From Marinobacterium arenosum (lineage in GTDB: Bacteria > Pseudomonadota > Gammaproteobacteria > Pseudomonadales > Balneatricaceae), in the NCBI RefSeq assembly GCF_019795155.1, contig NZ_JAILYN010000022.1, positions 1-64,000 on the forward strand: a stretch of 64,000 bases of DNA, read 5' to 3'. The notes beneath the pieces were generated by a model, which was given only the letters and a program-made list of their open reading frames with translations, made no database searches and was not told the origin of the DNA. Below, one piece after another: positions 59,540-64,000 of this stretch. The position numbers and the translations under genes were made by a program. How positions within the stretch are numbered: position 1 is the first letter of the stretch; each line of letters opens with the position of its first letter.

Positions 59540-62500
59540 TTAGACCGCTAATTCGCCGAGCAGTTTTTCCATTGACCTGAAGCGCTGGTCGGGCTGGCCG
59601 AGATCGAGCGTGAAACGCAGCTTGTCGGCACCCTCCAGTTTATAGCGTTGTGGTTGATTTTGAACCATTTTTACCAAGGTCAGCGGATTGACTCGGGTGT
59701 CGCCGGCAAATTCGATGCGGCCACCCTGTTCGCCGGCATCCAGTTTGCTGATCCCCAGCTGCTCGGCGGTTAGCTTCAGTTTAGTCAGTCGGAACAGGTT
59801 TTTGAGCGATTCTGGCAATAATCCGAAGCGATCGATCATCTCGACCTGCAATTCGCGCAATGTGTCGTCGCTGCGCGCCGAGGCGATCCGCTTGTACATG
59901 ATCAGCCGGGTGTGCACGTCCGGTAGGTAGTCGTCCGGAATCAGCGCCGGCAGCCGCAGGTTGATCTCGCTGCCGTGGCGTAGCGGCTGATCCATATTCG
60001 GGGCCTTGCCCGCCTTGATCGACTCGACGGCCTGCTCCAGCATCTCCATGAACAGGCTGAAGCCGACGGTCTGCATCTGGCCGCTCTGCTCCTCGCCGAG
60101 CAGTTCGCCGGCGCCGCGGATCTCCAGGTCGTGGGTGGCCAGGGTGAAGCCGGCGCCCAGGTCGTCGGCGCTGGCGATCGCTTCCAGTCGCTTGATGGCG
60201 TCTTTGGTCATCGCTTTCTGGTGTGGCGTCAGCAGGTAGGCGTAAGCCTGGTGGTGCGAGCGGCCGACGCGGCCGCGCAGCTGGTGCAGCTGCGCCAGGC
60301 CGAACTTGTCGGCCCGGTCGATGATGATGGTGTTGGCATTCGGCACGTCGATACCGGTCTCGATGATGGTGGTGCAGACCAGCAGATTGTGGCGCTTGTG
60401 GTAGAAGTCCGACATCACCTGCTCCAGCTCGCGCTCGCGCATCTGGCCGTGGCCGATGCCGATGCGTGCCTCGGGTACCAGCTCGGCCAGCTCGCGGGCC
60501 ACCTTGTCGATGCTCTTGACCTCGTTGTGCAGGTAGTAGACCTGGCCGCCACGCAGCAGCTCACGCAGGATCGCTTCCTTGATCAGCGGGGTATCGCTCT
60601 GGCGCACGAAGGTCTTCACCGACAGTCGACGGGCCGGCGGGGTGGCGATGATCGACAGGTCGCGGATGCCGGACATCGCCATATTCAGGGTGCGCGGAAT
60701 CGGCGTGGCGGTCAGCGTCAGGATATCGACCTCCGAGCGCAGCGACTTGAGCCGTTCCTTCTGCTGGACGCCGAAGCGGTGCTCTTCGTCGATGATCAGC
60801 AGGCCGAGGTTCTTGAAGTTGATATCGCTCTGCAACAGCTTGTGGGTGCCGATAACGATATCCACCTGGCCGGATTGCAGTTTGGCCAGGGTGCTGTCCT
60901 GCTGCTTGCCGCTGCGGAACCGCGAGATCAGTTCGATATTGACCGGCCAGTCGGCGAAGCGGTCGCAGAAGTTGTCGTAATGTTGCTGGGCCAGCAGGGT
61001 GGTTGGCACCAGGATCGCCACCTGGCGTCCGCTCTGGGCGGCGATGAATGCCGCTCGCATCGCAACCTCGGTCTTGCCGAAGCCGACGTCGCCGCAGACC
61101 AGTCGGTCCATCGGCTGCGGTGCGGTCATGTCGGCGACCACCGCGGTGATCGCGGCGGCCTGGTCGGGGGTCTCCTCGAACGGGAAGCCGGCGGCGAACT
61201 GGCGGTAGTGTTCATCCGGATTGTCGAACCGGAAGCCTTCGCGGGCGGCGCGACGGGCGTAGATGTCCAGCAGTTCGGCAGCGGCGTCGCGCGCCTTCTC
61301 GGCGGCTTTCTGCTTGGCTTTGCTCCACTGCTCGCTGCCCAGCTTGTGCAAGGGGGCCAGTTCGTCGCTGGCGCCGCTGTAACGGCTGATCAGGTGAAGT
61401 GTCGACACCGGCACGTACAGCTTGGCGTTATCGGCGTACTCCAGCATCAGGAATTCGTTGGCCTGGCCGTCCAGTTCGATGGTTTCCAGCCCCATGTAGC
61501 GGCCGACACCGTGGTCGATATGAACCACCGGGGCGCCGATGTTGAGCTCCGACAGGTTCTTGAACGCCTGGTCTGTCTGCTCCTGTTCGCGCGAGCGGCG
61601 TCGGCGCTGGAATACCTGGCGGCCGAACAGCTGGGTTTCGGTGATCAGGTGGGCGCTGCCTGGCAGGCTGAGGCCGCGCTCCAGCGGCGCCACGCAGATC
61701 GCCAGGTCGCTGTCGCCACCGATAAAATTCTGCCAGCCGCTGCTGTCGACGGGCTTGATGCCGTGGCGGCCGAACAGCTCGAGCAGTGCCTCGCGCCGGC
61801 CGGCCGATTCGGCGCAGAACAGCACCGGTCCGTCCCGCTCGGCCAGGAACTGCTGCAGGGCGCTGAGCGGATGCGAGGCTTTGGCGTCGACGGTCATATC
61901 CGGCATCGCCGTGCAGGCCAGGTTGTAGCGGCCTGCGCTGTCCGGCTGGCTATCGCCGGAGATCTGCAGACGGTTGTGCCGTTTCAGGGTGGCGAAGAAC
62001 TCCTCGCTCGGTGTGAACAGCCTGTTTGGCGGCAGAATCGGGTTCTGGATGTCATAGCGGCGCTGTTCATGACGATTCTCGACCTCCTGCCAGAAGTCAT
62101 TGACCGCCTGCTCCAGGTTGTCGCTGAAGATGATCTGGCAGTTGCCCGGCAGGTAGTCGAACAGGGTGGCGGTCTGCTGATAGAACAGCGGCAGGTAGTA
62201 CTCGATGCCCGGCGGTGTCAGTCCGTTGCGCAGGTCCTGGTAGGTCGGGCAGTTGCGGTAATCGACATCGAAGGTCTCGCGCCAGCGCTGCAGGAAGCCG
62301 CTGATCGCGTCGCTGTCGAACGGGAACTCCTTGGCCGGCAGCAGGCGAACCTGTTCGATTTGCTCGATCGAGCGCTGGCTGTCCGGGTCGAAGGTGCGCA
62401 GGGTTTCGATCTCGTCGTCGAACAGCTCGATCCGGTAGGGCAGCGGACTGCCCATCGGGAAGATATCGATAATGGCGCCGCGCACCGCGAACTCGCCGTG

Positions 62501-62977
62501 CTCGTTAACGCTGTTAACGGCGTGGTAGCCGGCGTCGGTCAGCTGCTGGCGCAGTTTGTCCGGGTCCAGCTGCTGGCCGATATCCAGCGACAGGCTGTTG
62601 CCGGCCATGAAACTGGGTGGTGCCACCCGGTGCATCAGTGTGGTGGCCGGCACCAGCAGCACGCCCTGCTTGAGGCTCGGTAGCCGGTTCAGGGTGCTGA
62701 TCCGTTCGGAGATGATGTCCTGGTGCGGCGAGAAGTTGTCGTACGGCAGGGTCTCCCAGTCCGGGAAATTAAGCAGTAGATCGCTGTCGTCGAGGAAGAA
62801 TCCCGCTTCCAGCTGCAGTCGGGCGGCTTCGTCGCTGTCGCTGGCGATCACCAGGGTCGGTCCCTTATGACGGGTTGCTGCATCGGCGATCAGTAGGCCG
62901 CGGGCGGCGCCCTCTACCTGTCCAATCCGTTTCAGGTCGCCACTGCCGCTGGGCAGTGAGTAGGCCAGTTCAATCAA
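59540..62977 (-). CDS. mfd: Transcription-repair coupling factor Mfd
   Basis: The about 1145-residue ATPase displaces RNA polymerase stalled at DNA damage and recruits UvrA. The N-terminal UvrB-like part, an RNA-polymerase-interacting domain, and a RecG-like translocase are in order: Walker A CGDVGFGKTEVAMRAAF near residue 620, DEEHRFGVQQKERLK, and QLRGRVGRSHHQAYAYLL. I favour the TTG at 62977 because GGGAG lies eight bases upstream and the length then matches other Mfd proteins (1148). An ATG at 63067 would add 30 residues but lacks a ribosome-binding site. Confidence 0.95.
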   Translation of the reverse strand: MIELAYSLPSGSGDLKRIGQVEGAARGLLIADAATRHKGPTLVIASDSDEAARLQLEAGFFLDDSDLLLNFPDWETLPYDNFSPHQDIISERISTLNRLPSLKQGVLLVPATTLMHRVAPPSFMAGNSLSLDIGQQLDPDKLRQQLTDAGYHAVNSVNEHGEFAVRGAIIDIFPMGSPLPYRIELFDDEIETLRTFDPDSQRSIEQIEQVRLLPAKEFPFDSDAISGFLQRWRETFDVDYRNCPTYQDLRNGLTPPGIEYYLPLFYQQTATLFDYLPGNCQIIFSDNLEQAVNDFWQEVENRHEQRRYDIQNPILPPNRLFTPSEEFFATLKRHNRLQISGDSQPDSAGRYNLACTAMPDMTVDAKASHPLSALQQFLAERDGPVLFCAESAGRREALLELFGRHGIKPVDSSGWQNFIGGDSDLAICVAPLERGLSLPGSAHLITETQLFGRQVFQRRRRSREQEQTDQAFKNLSELNIGAPVVHIDHGVGRYMGLETIELDGQANEFLMLEYADNAKLYVPVSTLHLISRYSGASDELAPLHKLGSEQWSKAKQKAAEKARDAAAELLDIYARRAAREGFRFDNPDEHYRQFAAGFPFEETPDQAAAITAVVADMTAPQPMDRLVCGDVGFGKTEVAMRAAFIAAQSGRQVAILVPTTLLAQQHYDNFCDRFADWPVNIELISRFRSGKQQDSTLAKLQSGQVDIVIGTHKLLQSDINFKNLGLLIIDEEHRFGVQQKERLKSLRSEVDILTLTATPIPRTLNMAMSGIRDLSIIATPPARRLSVKTFVRQSDTPLIKEAILRELLRGGQVYYLHNEVKSIDKVARELAELVPEARIGIGHGQMRERELEQVMSDFYHKRHNLLVCTTIIETGIDVPNANTIIIDRADKFGLAQLHQLRGRVGRSHHQAYAYLLTPHQKAMTKDAIKRLEAIASADDLGAGFTLATHDLEIRGAGELLGEEQSGQMQTVGFSLFMEMLEQAVESIKAGKAPNMDQPLRHGSEINLRLPALIPDDYLPDVHTRLIMYKRIASARSDDTLRELQVEMIDRFGLLPESLKNLFRLTKLKLTAEQLGISKLDAGEQGGRIEFAGDTRVNPLTLVKMVQNQPQRYKLEGADKLRFTLDLGQPDQRFRSMEKLLGELAV

Positions 62978-63165
62978 CGTACGGTCTCCCGGTTCTTGCA
63001 CCACGTTCGAGGCGGAATAGTGTAACTGCTCGTCGCCGGGAACGCATCGCTTGAGGTCGGCTGCCATGGGCCCAAAGTCTAGCGGAACGGTATTTGCCCG
63101 CGGATGCGGAAAAGGGGATAATGCGCGCACCCAAAATATACTCGTGACGATATTTGGAGCTACCT

Positions 63166-64000
63166 GTGAACCGAGAAGAAGTTTTCACCGACTGGAAAGA
63201 GCGCGAAGCGAAAGCCGAAGCGATGGTCCCTCTGATCGGCGGTCTGTACCGCGATCTTAATGTTGAGTCGTCCGTTTTCGGTCGACTGCTGATGAAGCGG
63301 TCGGTGATCGATATCCTGAAAGCGCATCGCTTCGTTCGCCAGGTGGAAGGTGAAGAACTGTCTGTTCACGATACCTACCCGGTATTGGAAACTATTAAAA
63401 AGCTGAACGTGCGCAATGCGCATGTGGATGTCGGCAAGCTGGCGGTGAAGTTCCGCAATGAAGGCAATGGCCGTGATCTGGAAGCGTTCTTGAAGGATGA
63501 GTTGGAAGATGCGATCGGTGCCGGCGAACGTGAGCCGACCGACGTCGTGCTGTACGGTTTCGGTCGTATCGGTCGTCTGCTGGCCCGTCTGCTGATCGAA
63601 CGTACCGGTGGTGGTCAGGCGCTGCGCCTGCGTGCGATCGTGGTTCGCAAGGGTAATGCTGACAACGACCTGGAGAAGCGTGCCAGCCTGCTGCGTCGCG
63701 ATTCCGTACACGGTTCCTTCAAAGGCACTATCCAGGTTGATGAAGAGAACCAGGCGCTGATCGCCAACGGCAACATGATCAAGGTGATCTTTGCCGACGC
63801 TCCGGATTCCATCGACTACACCCAGTACGGTATCAGCAACGCGCTGGTGATCGATAACACCGGTAAGTGGCGCGATGAGGACGGCCTGTCCCTGCACCTG
63901 CGCGCTACCGGTGTTTCCCGTGTGGCGCTGACCGCGCCGGGTAAAGGCATCAAGAACATCGTCATGGGCGTCAACGACGGCGATATCGAAGCGGACGACA
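63166..64000 (+). CDS. gap: Glyceraldehyde-3-phosphate dehydrogenase with N-terminal extension (partial, 5' part)
   Basis: The frame is open to the end of the window, so only the first 278 residues are seen. It starts with GTG after TTTGGAGC. About 125 residues precede the Rossmann fold, which begins LYGFGRIGRLLARLLIER near residue 128, followed by RDSVHGSFKG and DNTGKWRDEDG. The extension with EVFTDWKEREAKAEAMVPL is characteristic of the roughly 480-residue GAPDH encoded beside mfd in Pseudomonas. It is probably the second, perhaps gluconeogenic, isozyme; gap at 24582-25586 is the glycolytic one. The catalytic Cys lies beyond the window. Confidence 0.92.
   Translation, partial: MNREEVFTDWKEREAKAEAMVPLIGGLYRDLNVESSVFGRLLMKRSVIDILKAHRFVRQVEGEELSVHDTYPVLETIKKLNVRNAHVDVGKLAVKFRNEGNGRDLEAFLKDELEDAIGAGEREPTDVVLYGFGRIGRLLARLLIERTGGGQALRLRAIVVRKGNADNDLEKRASLLRRDSVHGSFKGTIQVDEENQALIANGNMIKVIFADAPDSIDYTQYGISNALVIDNTGKWRDEDGLSLHLRATGVSRVALTAPGKGIKNIVMGVNDGDIEADD

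Noticed and set aside
60131-62683. 850-codon plus-strand frame opposite mfd
   Set aside because: Antisense shadow of mfd with no protein-family pattern.

Overview
The window is GC-rich chromosomal DNA from a gammaproteobacterium of the Pseudomonadales/Oceanospirillales kind. Three observations support this. The block psrA-like regulator, nagZ, csiV, mfd and a long-form GAPDH follows the order known from Pseudomonas. The gloB, methyltransferase, rnhA, dnaQ block is the common gammaproteobacterial arrangement. REP-type palindromic repeats of a Pseudomonas-like style (GTAGCAGC-GGGCTCCG) fill several intergenic gaps. No rRNA, tRNA, CRISPR array, prophage or complete insertion sequence was seen.

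Region 1 (about 0.86-22.8 kb) is a sugar-import island. It holds a complete GtsABCD-type glucose ABC transporter, a LamB-type maltoporin, a MalM-like lipoprotein, a PfkB-family kinase, MalE-MalF-MalG, a chemoreceptor, a DUF1993 protein, and on the minus strand MalK, a GH13 alpha-glucosidase and the activator MalT. Candidate MalT sites containing the 9-mer GGAGGATGT lie upstream of lamB, malE and the glucosidase-malK operon, so the separated transcription units look like one MalT regulon.

Region 2 (23-32.9 kb) processes the imported sugar. A gap-pyk operon diverges from an overlapping edd-glk-mutarotase-aldo/keto reductase operon, followed by pgi-mgsA on the minus strand. Glucose released from maltodextrin can thus be phosphorylated and sent through Entner-Doudoroff and lower glycolysis, with methylglyoxal synthase as an overflow valve. 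eda, zwf and pgl are not in the window. A palindrome and a 154-bp MITE-like element occupy the gap/edd divergent region.

Region 3 (33-40.4 kb) is an accessory-looking stretch. It carries a DUF1704/QEGLA metallopeptidase-like protein, an ElaA-type acetyltransferase, a Host_attach-family protein next to a stand-alone EF-G paralogue, a METTL-type methyltransferase convergent with EF-G, a cold-shock protein, an unknown small protein and a DUF2185/Imm33-like protein. The Host_attach/EF-G/methyltransferase cluster is the best candidate for an undescribed functional unit.

Region 4 (40.6-64 kb) is housekeeping: the YejABEF peptide importer, a small membrane protein, mltD, gloB, a SAM methyltransferase, rnhA, dnaQ, nhaB, an SCP2-domain protein, sohB, a psrA-like regulator with a probable autoregulatory operator, an L,D-transpeptidase, nagZ, an MscS-type channel, csiV, mfd, and the 5' part of a GAPDH with a long N-terminal extension that runs off the window.
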